64,000 nucleotides of DNA from Paenibacillus sp. FJAT-26967 (GTDB lineage: Bacteria > Bacillota > Bacilli > Paenibacillales > NBRC-103111): the NCBI RefSeq assembly GCF_001541095.1, contig NZ_LMXH01000001.1:818048-882047 (forward strand), written 5' to 3'. Shown piece after piece: positions 49,701-57,753 of this stretch. The translations under genes and the position numbers were made by a program. The notes under the pieces were generated by a model. That model had not been told where the DNA came from, did not search any database, and was given only the letters and a program-made list of their open reading frames with translations. Numbering within the stretch: the first letter of the stretch is position 1; each line of letters opens with the position of its first letter.

Positions 49701-52382
49701 GGCTCTGTGACCAGCGAAGCGCTGGCGGAAGGTTCGGTGACAAGAGCTGCGCTCGCGGAAGGTTCGGTAACGAGAGCTGCACTGGCGGAGAACTCCGTGA
49801 CGAGAGCCGCGCTGGCGGAAGGCTCCGTAACGAGAGCCGCCTTGGCCGAGGGCTCGGTAACGAGCGAAGCGCTGGCCGAAGGTTCGGTAACGAGAGCGGT
49901 GTTGGCGGAAGGCTCGGTGACCAGCGAAGTGCTGGCGGAAGGTTCGGTGACGAGCGAAGCGCTGGCCGAAGATTCGGTGACCAGTGAAGCGCTGGCGGAA
50001 GGTTCGGTGACGAGCGAGGCGTTGGCGGAAGGCGCGGTAACAAGTGCAGCGCTCGCAGTGGGTTCGGTGACGAATGCCGCCTTGGCGGAGGGCTCGGTAA
50101 CCCGAATAGCGCTGGCTGAGGGCTCGGTGACGAGAGCTGCCCTGGCGGAAGGTTCGGTAACGAGAGCCGCTCTGGCGGAAGGCTCGGTGACGAAAGCGGT
50201 GCTGGCAGAAGGCTCGGTGACCAGCGAAGCGTTAGCAGAGGGCGCCGTGACAAAGGCGGCTTTGGCCGAGGGCTCGGTGACCGGTGAAGCGCTGGCCGAA
50301 GGTTCCGTAACGAGTGAAGCTCTCGCCGAAGGTGCCGTGAGGAAAGCCGCGCTGGCGGAAGGATCGGTGACAAGCGCCGCCCTGGCGGAAGGCTCGATAA
50401 CGAGAGCGGCGCTGGCTGAAGGATCGGTGACAAGAGCTGCGCTCGCGGAAGGTTCGGTAACCAGTGAAGTTCTGGCTGAAGGGTCGGTAACGAAAGCGGC
50501 GCTGGCCGAAGGTTCGGTCACGAGAGCCGCCTTGGCCGATGGTTCGGTAACGAAAACCGCGTTGGCGGATGGTGCGGTAGTCAGAGCGGCGCTGGCAGAT
50601 GGATCGGTGACGAGAACCGCGCTGGCTAAAGGTTCGGTAACGAGCGAAGCGCTGGCAGCAAGCTCGGTGACGAGTGAGGCACTGGCAGATGGTGCCGTGA
50701 CGGAAGCGGCGCTGGCCGAGGGTTCGGTGACCAGCGAGGCACTGGCGGAAGGCTCGGTGACGAGTGAAGCGCTCGCCGAAGGATCGGTGACGAGAACCGC
50801 GCTGGCTAAAGGTTCGGTGACGAGTGAAGCGCTGGCAGCAGGTTCGGTGACGAGCGAAGCGCTGGCGGAGGGCTCGGTGACGAGCGAGGCATTGGCGGAG
50901 GGCTCGGTGACGAGCGAGGCATTGGCGGAGGGCTCGGTGACGAGCGAGGCATTGGCGGCAGGCTCGGTGACGAGTGAAGCGCTGGCAGCAGGTTCGGTGA
51001 CGAGTGAAGCGCTGGCCGAGGGTTCGGTGACCAGCGAGGCACTGGTCGAAGGCTCGGTGACGAGCGAAGCGCTTGCCGAGGGTTCGGTGACAAGCGAAGC
51101 GTTGGCGGCAGGCTCGGTAACGAGTGAAGCGCTGGCGGAAGGCTCGGTGACCAGCGAAGCGTTGGCGGAGGGCTCGGTGACGAGCGAGGCATTGGCGGAA
51201 GGTTCGGTGACGAGTGAAGCGCTGGCGGAAGGCTCGGTAACGAGTGAAGCGCTGGCGGAAGGCTCGGTGACCAGCAAAGCGTTGGCGGAAGGCTCGGTGA
51301 CGAGCGAAGCGCTGGCAGAAGGCTCGGTAACGAGTGAAGCGCTGGCGGAGGGCTCGGTGACGAGCGAGGCATTGGCGGAGGGCTCGGTGACGAGCGAGGC
51401 ATTGGCGGCAGGCTCGGTGACGAGTGAAGCGCTGGCGGAAGGCTCGGTGACGAGTGAAGCGCTGGCGGAAGGCTCGGTGACGAGTGAAGCGCTGGCGGCA
51501 GGCTCGGTGACGAGCGAAGCACTGGCTGAAGGCTCGGTGACGAGTGAAGCGCTGGCCGAGGGTTCGGTGATGAGTGAAGCGCTGGCAGAAGGCTCGGTGA
51601 CGAGCGAAGCGCTGGCGGCAGGCGTTATCACAGGATGGCACATTACCTCCGGGAGCATCGGTGAAGAACACCTGCGCATTGGCTCTGTAGCAAGTCAGCA
51701 CCTGCAGGCCGGGTCAGTTCTGCCGATATTGATCGCCGACGGAGCGATAACGGAGCAGAAGCTCGCTCCAGGGGTGATTACATCCGGCAAGCTGGCGGAG
51801 GGATGTATCGGTTCCGATCATCTGAAGCCTAATGCGGTAGAAGAAATCCATCTGGCGGATGCCTCTGTAACAGGCGGTAAAATCGCACCGGGTTCTATCG
51901 GAGCCCAGCATCTGCAGCCTGGTCTTATCGAGCACGGACAGCTGGAGGACGGCAGCGTAACGAATACCAAGATAGCAACAGGAGCGGTCCAGCAGATCCA
52001 CTTGTCAGAAGGTTCCGTTACCGAAGCTAAGCTGGCCCCGGAAGCCGTCCGGTCGGAGCATCTGGCCCCTGCTTCCATAGAACCGAGCAAGCTCGCTTTC
52101 AGAGCGCTGCAGGTATCCTCCAAGCAAGAGACCATTCAGCAATTCGGGTTAGTCGCCTTCCGCTTCCAGGAACGGGATGAAGTACTGGAGATCGGCATTG
52201 CTTTTGAGGAGGCATACGCGAGTGAGGATTATGTTCTCGTCGCAACCAGCAGCCACGTGGCGTGCTACGCCGTGTGCAAACACAAGACGCCAAAATCGGC
52301 TGTAATCTCGATCATCCGTACACAGCCGCAGGTTGAATTCGATGCGGTCTTGAACTGGATTGCAGTAGGTCCCAAAGTATAA
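46770..52382 (+). CDS. Giant decad-repeat protein with WIAG-like tail, probable spore-surface fibre
   Basis: 1870 residues. Residues 1-269 are charged and disordered, with an acidic block (EEELLEFLIEDDEETEEEP) and Asp/Lys/Pro repeats. From about 270 to 1781 the chain is an unbroken series of about 150 ten-residue units of form (I/V)(T/S)xxxLAxGx. Flanking units are diverse and rich in His/Lys (EKLA, HHLA). The core (700-1617) is 92 near-identical units GSVTSEALAE with 30-bp DNA period. Residues 1782-1870 form a beta-rich tail ending LNWIAVGPKV, similar to what NCBI calls the WIAG-tail domain of Paenibacillus repeat proteins. Such tails occur on spore and phage-fibre-like proteins. No signal peptide, as expected for coat proteins made in the mother cell. 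ATG with AAAGGAAG; sigma-K-like promoter; own terminator. Confidence 0.82.
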   Translation: MKKQKNAAGSGKRSASGKYNASMNELNWLDEESKRSKKRGDAVISKTEIETKKGGPAAENNSKQSVKLKPAGLQRGKSEGLLTNKKLTGNPVLSEIPQDHSDLEFAEEELLEFLIEDDEETEEEPLQDKGDRSVKASADTLKDKISVPTPEVREAAERKEIQAAAPVEPVVSELVPDKPGSPKAQNVKTESRKAVLSKKETVTQESGGAAAKESKNSDKNPDKNPDRSSDKNPDPRSPKSGSPLILLNERKDEKNGQAVVYTDDIVEAAVTGEKIASRAIDESKLKPYSIGTRSLQDFSVDRSKLADGSVTSEKLATGAVLREHLGYGIVNGDHIQIRSITADKIADKSITVEKLADQTFDAAKFAPQSIQTHHLAEASITPERLEDQAVTSEKIKSGAILSRHLGNYVINSAKLANDTITTDKIRNEAVTEIKIAPGSIATGHIQLGAILGNKIAPGAISGGHIQENSITEQHVGVEAIGEDHLKPGAVTGEKLADEAVGSAQIAGEAVGPQELARGAVEPRHLTEGAVHAAHIADGEIASRHIGAAEITTELIKDGVVTASKLSSNAVDSRHIGENAVLTMHLANQAVTTSKLATESVSTDKLTDYAVSTSKLNDNSVTNRKIARGSIESEHIQPLGIQSVHLANGAVTAAKISDQAVNGGHLAENSIGSHHLTPGIVEGYHLAAETIEAFHLADGAVTEAALAEGSVTSEALAEGSVTSEALAEGSVTSEALAEGSVTSEALAYGAVTEAALAEGSVTSEALAYGAVTSEALAEGSVTSEALADGAVTEAALAEGSVTSEALAEGAVTEAALAEGSVTSEALAYGAVTEAALAEGSVTSEALADGAVTEAALAEGSVTSEALAYGAVTEAALAEGSVTSEALAEGSVTSEALAEGSVTSEALAEGSVTSEALAEGSVTSEALAEGSVTSEALAEGSVTSEALAEGSVTSEALAEGSVTSEALAEGSVTSEALAEGSVTSEALAEGSVTRAALAEGSVTRAALAENSVTRAALAEGSVTRAALAEGSVTSEALAEGSVTRAVLAEGSVTSEVLAEGSVTSEALAEDSVTSEALAEGSVTSEALAEGAVTSAALAVGSVTNAALAEGSVTRIALAEGSVTRAALAEGSVTRAALAEGSVTKAVLAEGSVTSEALAEGAVTKAALAEGSVTGEALAEGSVTSEALAEGAVRKAALAEGSVTSAALAEGSITRAALAEGSVTRAALAEGSVTSEVLAEGSVTKAALAEGSVTRAALADGSVTKTALADGAVVRAALADGSVTRTALAKGSVTSEALAASSVTSEALADGAVTEAALAEGSVTSEALAEGSVTSEALAEGSVTRTALAKGSVTSEALAAGSVTSEALAEGSVTSEALAEGSVTSEALAEGSVTSEALAAGSVTSEALAAGSVTSEALAEGSVTSEALVEGSVTSEALAEGSVTSEALAAGSVTSEALAEGSVTSEALAEGSVTSEALAEGSVTSEALAEGSVTSEALAEGSVTSKALAEGSVTSEALAEGSVTSEALAEGSVTSEALAEGSVTSEALAAGSVTSEALAEGSVTSEALAEGSVTSEALAAGSVTSEALAEGSVTSEALAEGSVMSEALAEGSVTSEALAAGVITGWHITSGSIGEEHLRIGSVASQHLQAGSVLPILIADGAITEQKLAPGVITSGKLAEGCIGSDHLKPNAVEEIHLADASVTGGKIAPGSIGAQHLQPGLIEHGQLEDGSVTNTKIATGAVQQIHLSEGSVTEAKLAPEAVRSEHLAPASIEPSKLAFRALQVSSKQETIQQFGLVAFRFQERDEVLEIGIAFEEAYASEDYVLVATSSHVACYAVCKHKTPKSAVISIIRTQPQVEFDAVLNWIAVGPKV
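48868..51620 (+). repeat. Tandem array of 92 in-frame 30-bp repeats
   Basis: Every unit is exactly 30 bases, without insertion or deletion across 2.75 kb, coding GSVTSEALAE variants. Four zones are visible: 48868-49390 alternating GAVTEAALA with SVTSEALA units; 49390-49740 uniform SE units; 49740-50640 diversified units with Arg, Lys, Val or Ile in place of SE; 50640-51620 uniform again. A block of six units (180 bp) beginning with SVTRTALAK recurs in tandem at about 50610 and 50790, pointing to segmental duplication. Confidence 0.95.
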
Positions 52383-52394
52383 ACGAACTATAGA

Positions 52395-52442
52395 ACAGAG
52401 GATGATACGTCTGTAACAATGGCGTATCATCCTCTGTTTTTT
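52395..52442 (+). terminator. Terminator of the giant repeat gene
   Basis: ACAGAGGATGATACG and CGTATCATCCTCTGT perfect 15-base arms, 13-base loop, then TTTTT. Confidence 0.9.
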
Positions 52443-52734
52443 GTCTATATGCATGTTAGAAAGGTTTGCCTGCAATTCCGCACACGTTCTTTTCCAGGCT
52501 TAAACAACCATGACACCTATTACGGGTACAAAGGCCAATTTTACACGATATAGTCAAGAGTCCCAGTTCCCTATATAGGGAAAAGCATATGATTTAGCAT
52601 ATACCTATCTCGATGGAAGATGGAAAATACGGACGAAGAAATGGAAATATCAGGGTGGGAGTAAAGAAGGAGCATTCAGGCTTGCGGCGGCTGTTCTTAT
52701 AGGCGGCAAAGTCTGGAGGAAAGGGGTATGCCTT
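52443..52734. other. Intergenic region before rmlA
   Basis: Contains the 12-base palindrome CCCTATATAGGG (52569-52580) and the direct repeat GCATAT-N6-GCATAT (52585-52602), whose halves resemble the -10 elements of sporulation promoters (CATATGATT, CATATACCT) but without an AC or ATA at proper distance. No exact promoter is assigned. AAAGGGG just before 52735 is the rmlA ribosome-binding site. Confidence 0.4.
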
Positions 52735-53454
52735 GTGAGAGGAGTAATACTGGCAGGCGGCACAGGAAGCAGATTGCGGCCCCTGACGACGATTATCAAT
52801 AAACACCTTCTGCCTGTTGGAAAGTATCCCATGATTCACTACTCCATTAAGAAGATGAAAGAAGCCGGTATTCTGGATGTGCTGCTCGTGACAGGAAAGC
52901 AGTCGGCTGGACTCTATACGGAGTATTTGGGCAGCGGATCGCAGTGGGGCATGAATATTACCTACGCCATACAGGAGCAGGCGGGCGGCATAGCCGAGGC
53001 TCTGGGACTGGCGGAGCGTTATATCGGGCAAGGGGAGAAATTCGTCCTGCTTCTCGGTGATAATTTGTTTCATGATTCTTTGCAGCCCTATATTGCGGAT
53101 TTTGAAAAGCAGGCCGATGGAGCCATGGTGCTGTTAAAAGAGGTGTCCGATCCCAGGCGCTACGGGGTGCCGGTTCTGCGAGATAAACGGATTGCTTTTA
53201 TTGAAGAAAAGCCCTCCAATCCGAAATCCTCTTACTGTGTGACGGGGATTTATTTCTATGATTCCGAAGTGTTTCAGCTTGTTACCAGCTGCAAACCGTC
53301 CCGCCGGGGCGAGCTGGAGATTACCGATGTAAATAATGCGTACGCCAAGGCGGGCAAGCTGACCTATCGCATGCTGAAAAGCTGGTGGGTAGATGCCGGT
53401 ACGCATGAATCGCTCTATGAAGCGGCTGCCCACATCCGGAAGGAGGAGATTTAA
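52735..53454 (+). CDS. rmlA: Glucose-1-phosphate thymidylyltransferase (short form, SpsI-like)
   Basis: 239 residues, the short RmlA form found in spore sps operons. The nucleotide-binding signature VILAGGTGSRLRPLT, the catalytic-site stretch LPVGKYPMIHYS, LLLGDNLFHDS, IEEKPSNPKSSYCVTGIYFYD and the C-terminal SWWVDAGTHESL are all present. Makes dTDP-glucose from dTTP and glucose-1-phosphate. GTG start with AAAGGGG eight bases before. First of an overlapping run rmlA-rmlB-rmlD-cgeB (TAATG overlap with rmlB). Confidence 0.92.
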   Translation: MRGVILAGGTGSRLRPLTTIINKHLLPVGKYPMIHYSIKKMKEAGILDVLLVTGKQSAGLYTEYLGSGSQWGMNITYAIQEQAGGIAEALGLAERYIGQGEKFVLLLGDNLFHDSLQPYIADFEKQADGAMVLLKEVSDPRRYGVPVLRDKRIAFIEEKPSNPKSSYCVTGIYFYDSEVFQLVTSCKPSRRGELEITDVNNAYAKAGKLTYRMLKSWWVDAGTHESLYEAAAHIRKEEI

Positions 53455-54473
53455 TGGGCACACTCCTTGTAACCGGAGGGATGGGGTTTATCGGCAGCAG
53501 CTTCATCCGTTATTGGCGCAAGATAAATCCGGGGGACCGGATTATCAACCTCGATCTGCTGACGTATGCAGGGAATCCGTATAACCTGGCGGACCTGGTC
53601 CCTTCGGACACGTATACATTCCTGCGCGGGGATGTGGCGGATGCGGGTTTGCTGGATAGGCTCATGGGGGAAACGGAACTCGATGCGATCGTACATTTTG
53701 CCGCAGAATCACATGTGGACCGCAGTATTCGGGAGCCGGCCGCCTTCGTCCGGACGAATGTGCTGGGGACTCAGCAGCTCCTTGAATCGGCGAGACGGGC
53801 GGCTGTCCCTAGATTCATTCTGGTTTCCACGGATGAGGTGTACGGCTCTCTTGGCGACAAACCGGGGGCTTTTACAGAAATGACGCCACTGGCTCCGAAC
53901 AGCCCTTACTCAGCCAGCAAGGCAGGCGGCGATCTGCTCGCGCGCGCCTATTACGAGACGTTCGGCTATCCCGTTATCGTGACGCGCTGCTCCAACAATT
54001 ATGGCCCGATGCAGTTTCCGGAGAAGCTGATTCCTGCGTTGATCATCCGCGCCCTGCACAATCTGCCGCTTCCGATTTACGGAGACGGCCTTCATATCCG
54101 GGATTGGCTGCATGTAGACGATCACTGTTCGGCGCTGCACGCGGTTCTGGAAGCGGGCCGGCCGGGTGAAGTCTACAATATCGGCGCAGGAAATGAACGC
54201 ACCAATTTGGAGGTGGCGGGCAGGGTGCTTAAGGAGCTGGGCCTTCCCCAAGGTCTTCTTGAATTTGTCGCAGATCGGCCCGGACACGACAGGAAATATG
54301 CGATTGACGCTGCCAAGCTTGCGAGTGAGCTTGGCTGGAAGCCTCAGCGCGGCTTTGAAGAGGGGCTGAGCGCGACAATCGGCTGGTATACGGCGAACCG
54401 CTCCTGGTGGGAGTCCATTCTGAGCGGAGAGTACCGCAACCACCCTTACCTGAAAGGGGGCGGGCGTTCTTGA
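53454..54473 (+). CDS. rmlB: dTDP-glucose 4,6-dehydratase (SpsJ-like)
   Basis: 339 residues, extended SDR. NAD motif TGGMGFIGSSFIRYW, catalytic Asp-Glu in STDEVYGSL, and YSASKAGGDLL with Tyr and Lys; RCSNNYGPMQFPEKLIP and the substrate loop GDGLHIRDWLHVDDHC are RmlB hallmarks. Converts dTDP-glucose to dTDP-4-keto-6-deoxyglucose. It overlaps rmlA by one base and rmlD by four, so translation is coupled. Confidence 0.95.
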   Translation: MGTLLVTGGMGFIGSSFIRYWRKINPGDRIINLDLLTYAGNPYNLADLVPSDTYTFLRGDVADAGLLDRLMGETELDAIVHFAAESHVDRSIREPAAFVRTNVLGTQQLLESARRAAVPRFILVSTDEVYGSLGDKPGAFTEMTPLAPNSPYSASKAGGDLLARAYYETFGYPVIVTRCSNNYGPMQFPEKLIPALIIRALHNLPLPIYGDGLHIRDWLHVDDHCSALHAVLEAGRPGEVYNIGAGNERTNLEVAGRVLKELGLPQGLLEFVADRPGHDRKYAIDAAKLASELGWKPQRGFEEGLSATIGWYTANRSWWESILSGEYRNHPYLKGGGRS

Positions 54474-55345
54474 AGGTACTTATAACGGGGGCCGGCGGCC
54501 AATTGGGCCGGGATCTCATACGTGTGCTTGCCGCCCGGCATGAACTGCATGCGCTCACAAGAGGACAGCTCGATGTAGGAGACGATACGGCGGTTGAAGC
54601 GGTTGTTAACCGAATCAGTCCGGACGTCATCATTCATGCGGCTGCCTATACGAATGTGGACGGAGCGGAGAGCGAGGCGGAGGCCGTTTATCGGGTCAAT
54701 TCGGTTGGCACATGGCACATGGCGGCAGCCGCTTCACGCAGCGGTGCCAAGCTCGTCTATGTCAGCACCGATTATGTCTTCGACGGAGCCAAGGGAGCTC
54801 CTTACACGGAGAGAGACAAACCGAATCCGATCAGTGTGTACGGTACTTCCAAGCTGCACGGCGAGAAATTCGTCTCGATGCTGTGCGAGCGGCATTTTAT
54901 TGTACGCACCTCTTGGCTGTATGGCCGGAGCGGCAGTAATTTCGTCACCAAAATTATTGAGAAAGCCAGAGGGGCCAGTCCGCTGCAGATGGCGGGAGAT
55001 GTATTTGGTTCACCCACTTACAGCTACGATTTGGCGGAGTTAATCGGGCATCTGATCGAGACGGAGCATTACGGCACCTATCACGGATCGAATGCGGGTG
55101 TCTGCACCCGCTATCAATTTGCAAGTGAAATTATCGACTTTCTCGGCATTCCGGATGTCCGGATGGAGCAGGTGACAGCGGAAAATTTCCCGCTGCCCGC
55201 AGCGCGGCCGCAGCATTCGGCGCTGGCGGATACGGTGATTCACGGAATCGGAGTAACACCGCTTAGACCCTGGAAAGAAGCGCTTCATCATTTTCTGCAA
55301 GCCGATTTACCGGCTATTGAAGAAGATGCAGGGGATCGGCAATGA
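54470..55345 (+). CDS. rmlD: dTDP-4-dehydrorhamnose reductase (SpsK-like)
   Basis: 291 residues. The start motif KVLITGAGGQLGRDL, VSTDYVFDGAKGAPYTE and YGTSKLHGEKF are RmlD signatures, with VRTSWLYGRSG and the C-terminal PRPQHSAL-type motif here ARPQHSALAD. It reduces dTDP-4-keto-L-rhamnose to dTDP-L-rhamnose. The start is TTG 54470, overlapping the rmlB stop (TTGA), with AAAGGGGG nine bases before. The 3,5-epimerase gene rmlC needed to make its substrate is not in the window. ATGA overlap with the following gene. Confidence 0.92.
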   Translation: MKVLITGAGGQLGRDLIRVLAARHELHALTRGQLDVGDDTAVEAVVNRISPDVIIHAAAYTNVDGAESEAEAVYRVNSVGTWHMAAAASRSGAKLVYVSTDYVFDGAKGAPYTERDKPNPISVYGTSKLHGEKFVSMLCERHFIVRTSWLYGRSGSNFVTKIIEKARGASPLQMAGDVFGSPTYSYDLAELIGHLIETEHYGTYHGSNAGVCTRYQFASEIIDFLGIPDVRMEQVTAENFPLPAARPQHSALADTVIHGIGVTPLRPWKEALHHFLQADLPAIEEDAGDRQ

Positions 55346-56445
55346 GCGCTTCTTACGCTAAACAAGGCATCCAGGAGGCCTGGAACGACGGATACCAGCG
55401 GGGCTGGGAAGCGGGACGCCGTATCGGCACCTGTCAGACCGTCCTTGCCCAGCTTCCGCCGAAACCGGTTTTCTTGTATGACAAACGGGTTCTGTTTATC
55501 AAACAAGGATTCGAGGCGATTGATATCGGAATTGAACGAGCTCTGACGGGAGCGGTGCGGGAACTGATCGTGAGCGGACCGGACGGCATCCTGGAGACGG
55601 CATTAGGGAGCATGCCTGATCTGGTTCTGGTTCTGAACGGTCTCCACGTTTTTCCGAAGGATCATCTTGCTCAGATAGACCAGATCCGGCAGCTCGGTAT
55701 CCTTACAGCGATCTGGTTCGCCGATGATCCGTATTTCATGGACTTAACTTCCAAACTCGTCGCTCATTATGATTATGTTTTTACGCACGAGCGTAATGCA
55801 GCCGCTTATTATGTCTCGCTCGGATGCAGGAATGTCTACCATCTTCCGCTCGCTGCACCCGAACATATTTTTATGCCGCAGCCTGTCAGTCCGGAATATC
55901 TGAGCGATGTTTGTTTTATAGGCAATGCCTTCCCCAACCGCATTGATTTCTTCAATCAGCTGATTCCGCTCGTACCGGGCATCAAAATTGTCCTGATCGG
56001 CGCTCTATGGGATCGTCTGAAGCATTATAAGCGGCTGCGGAGCGGAATCCGTCTGGGATGGAGCCCGATGGAAGAAGCGGTCCGCTATTACAATGGGGCC
56101 AGAATTGTTCTGAATCTTCACAGGGGAGAGATTGATCCGGTATACAGTAAAAATTCGGCTGGGATGAGAGGCCTTTCGATTAATCCCCGGACGTATGAGA
56201 TATCGGCCTGCGGCGCTTTTCAAATGACAGATGTCCGGGAGGATCTGCCGAATTTATATGTGCCCGGGACCGAGATTGAGACGTTCCAGACCCCGGCAGA
56301 GTGTGCAGAGAAAATCTTCTACTATTTAAACCATGAGGAAAGCAGACGGTCTGTGGCGGTGAGAGGATTATGGCGCACCCGGATGGAGCATACCTTCGCA
56401 GATCGGATAGGCAGGCTTCTGGGCCCTGTTTTCACATCCATATAA
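55342..56445 (+). CDS. CgeB-family protein (spore maturation, glycosyltransferase-like) 1
   Basis: 367 residues. The N-terminal segment AWNDGYQRGWEAGRRIG carries Gly residues every three to four positions. The DUF3880-like domain (about 60-190: LPDLVLVLNGLHVF and WFADDPYFMDL) is followed by a GT-B C-terminal domain with YYNGARIVLNLHRG, NPRTYEISACGAFQMTD and FYYLNHEESRR, as in CgeB. CgeB of B. subtilis affects spore-surface maturation. ATG overlaps the rmlD stop. It is followed by a second copy of the same family 27 bases on. Confidence 0.85.
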   Translation: MSASYAKQGIQEAWNDGYQRGWEAGRRIGTCQTVLAQLPPKPVFLYDKRVLFIKQGFEAIDIGIERALTGAVRELIVSGPDGILETALGSMPDLVLVLNGLHVFPKDHLAQIDQIRQLGILTAIWFADDPYFMDLTSKLVAHYDYVFTHERNAAAYYVSLGCRNVYHLPLAAPEHIFMPQPVSPEYLSDVCFIGNAFPNRIDFFNQLIPLVPGIKIVLIGALWDRLKHYKRLRSGIRLGWSPMEEAVRYYNGARIVLNLHRGEIDPVYSKNSAGMRGLSINPRTYEISACGAFQMTDVREDLPNLYVPGTEIETFQTPAECAEKIFYYLNHEESRRSVAVRGLWRTRMEHTFADRIGRLLGPVFTSI

Positions 56446-56472
56446 TCTTTGCGGAAAAGGAGATGAGATGAC

Positions 56473-57639
56473 GTGCCGGCTCATAAGAAACGAAGGCAAA
56501 CGCCAGCAGCCGCTCAAGCCGAAGGCTGGCAGAACGGATACGCCTTAGGGGCTGAATCCGGATACCGTCTCGGCCGCTGCGAATCTATTATGCGGCAAAT
56601 CCCGCAGGAACCGGTTCCTGTCTGGGATAAGAAGGTGATGTATGTAACTTCGGGTAAGGGACTCCCTTACTCCCCGCTGGATACAGCGGTCATCGAAACT
56701 ATCCGGCCTCTGGTCAGGGAGCTCGTATGGGCGCAGCCGACTTCGGAGCTGTCTCTGGTGGCTGCTCAGGAAATGCCGGATTTTGTACTGGTTCTGGATG
56801 CGATGATGCTGCCGCCCGATCAGCTGGATCTGATCCGGATATGCGGGATCCGCACAGCGGTGTGGCTGCTGGATGATCCGTACTATACGGATGTGACGCT
56901 GAATCTGGCTTTGGCTTTCGACTATGTTTTTACGATGGAGCTTAACTGTGTCGCTTTTTATATAGAGCATGGCTGTAAGAATGTTCATTATCTTCCTATG
57001 GCGGTTTATCCCGGGATGTACCGTCCGAAGGCAGTCTCTGCCGATAATCACCGTGCGGTAAGTTTTGTGGGGTCGGGTTATTGGAACCGGGTTAGTCTCT
57101 TCAATTCCATTACCCCTTCTTTATTGAAGCATGATATTCACTTCTCAGGACTGTGGTGGGACCGTTTGGCTTCGTACCGGAAGCTCGCCCGCCGGATTAA
57201 TCTGAACAAGTGGATGGAGCCTGAAGAAACGGCGGATTATTACAACGGGTCCAAAATCGTAATTAACTTGCACCGGGCTTTTGATGATGAACAGTTCAAT
57301 AATAACAGCAGGGGGATCCGGGCTATTTCACCGAATCCGCGTACATTTGAAATATCCGCCTGCGGGGTGCTTCAATTGACGGATATCCGCGATGATCTAT
57401 CCCGGTTCTATATCCCCGACGCGGAAATTGTAACCTATGCCTCGGCAGAGGAACTGCGGGATAAATTGGATTACTATCTGACTCACGAGGATGAACGCAG
57501 GGAGATTGCGCTGCGGGGGCTCAATAAGACGATGCGGGAGCATACATTTACACACAGGCTGTCGGAGCTGTTCCGTGTCGTTTTCACGGATGGGGAAGTG
57601 CAGGTTGCTGCACAACCCGAGATTGCCCCCGTCTTATAG
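56473..57639 (+). CDS. CgeB-family protein (spore maturation, glycosyltransferase-like) 2
   Basis: 388 residues, paralogue of the preceding protein over its whole length. The N-terminal segment GWQNGYALGAESGYRLGRCE repeats the glycine-spaced motif; the same catalytic-domain signatures follow: MPDFVLVLDAMMLPP, WLLDDPYYTDVT, YYNGSKIVINLHRA and NPRTFEISACGVLQLTD. GTG start with AAAGGAG five bases before. Two tandem CgeB genes suggest transfer of two different sugars or two acceptor sites. Confidence 0.85.
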   Translation: MPAHKKRRQTPAAAQAEGWQNGYALGAESGYRLGRCESIMRQIPQEPVPVWDKKVMYVTSGKGLPYSPLDTAVIETIRPLVRELVWAQPTSELSLVAAQEMPDFVLVLDAMMLPPDQLDLIRICGIRTAVWLLDDPYYTDVTLNLALAFDYVFTMELNCVAFYIEHGCKNVHYLPMAVYPGMYRPKAVSADNHRAVSFVGSGYWNRVSLFNSITPSLLKHDIHFSGLWWDRLASYRKLARRINLNKWMEPEETADYYNGSKIVINLHRAFDDEQFNNNSRGIRAISPNPRTFEISACGVLQLTDIRDDLSRFYIPDAEIVTYASAEELRDKLDYYLTHEDERREIALRGLNKTMREHTFTHRLSELFRVVFTDGEVQVAAQPEIAPVL

Positions 57640-57665
57640 CGGTTCCGGAAGAATTCGTCCAACGA

Positions 57666-57692
57666 ACGCCCCCGTTCATGCGGCATATACTA
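57666..57692 (+). promoter_or_regulatory. Candidate sigma-K promoter for the basic-protein gene
   Basis: AC at 57666-57667, 16 bases, CATATACTA at 57684-57692, matching AC-N16-CATANNNTA. It lies 62 bases before the ATG at 57754. Confidence 0.5.
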
Positions 57693-57727
57693 CAGGGAGT
57701 GCTTAAGCAAGATTACTTGCCGGCCGA

Positions 57728-57747
57728 CTGTCAGGAAGGAATGACAG
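57728..57747 (+). repeat. Small hairpin with the ribosome-binding site in its loop
   Basis: CTGTCA (57728-57733) and TGACAG (57742-57747) flank GGAAGGAA. The ribosome-binding sequence lies 14 bases before the ATG at 57754, longer than usual; folding of the loop may affect access. Confidence 0.35.
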
Positions 57748-57753
57748 CAAGCA

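Noticed and set aside
48868-51620. CRISPR-like 30-bp periodic repeats
   Set aside because: Units are contiguous without spacers and lie in frame in a coding gene.
49007-51679. 890-codon open frame on the minus strand across the repeat array (SASLVTEP units)
   Set aside because: It is the mirror of the 30-bp repeats: a period divisible by three keeps all frames open once one unit lacks stops. No ribosome-binding site, no non-repeat domain. The same holds for the 630- and 489-codon minus frames.
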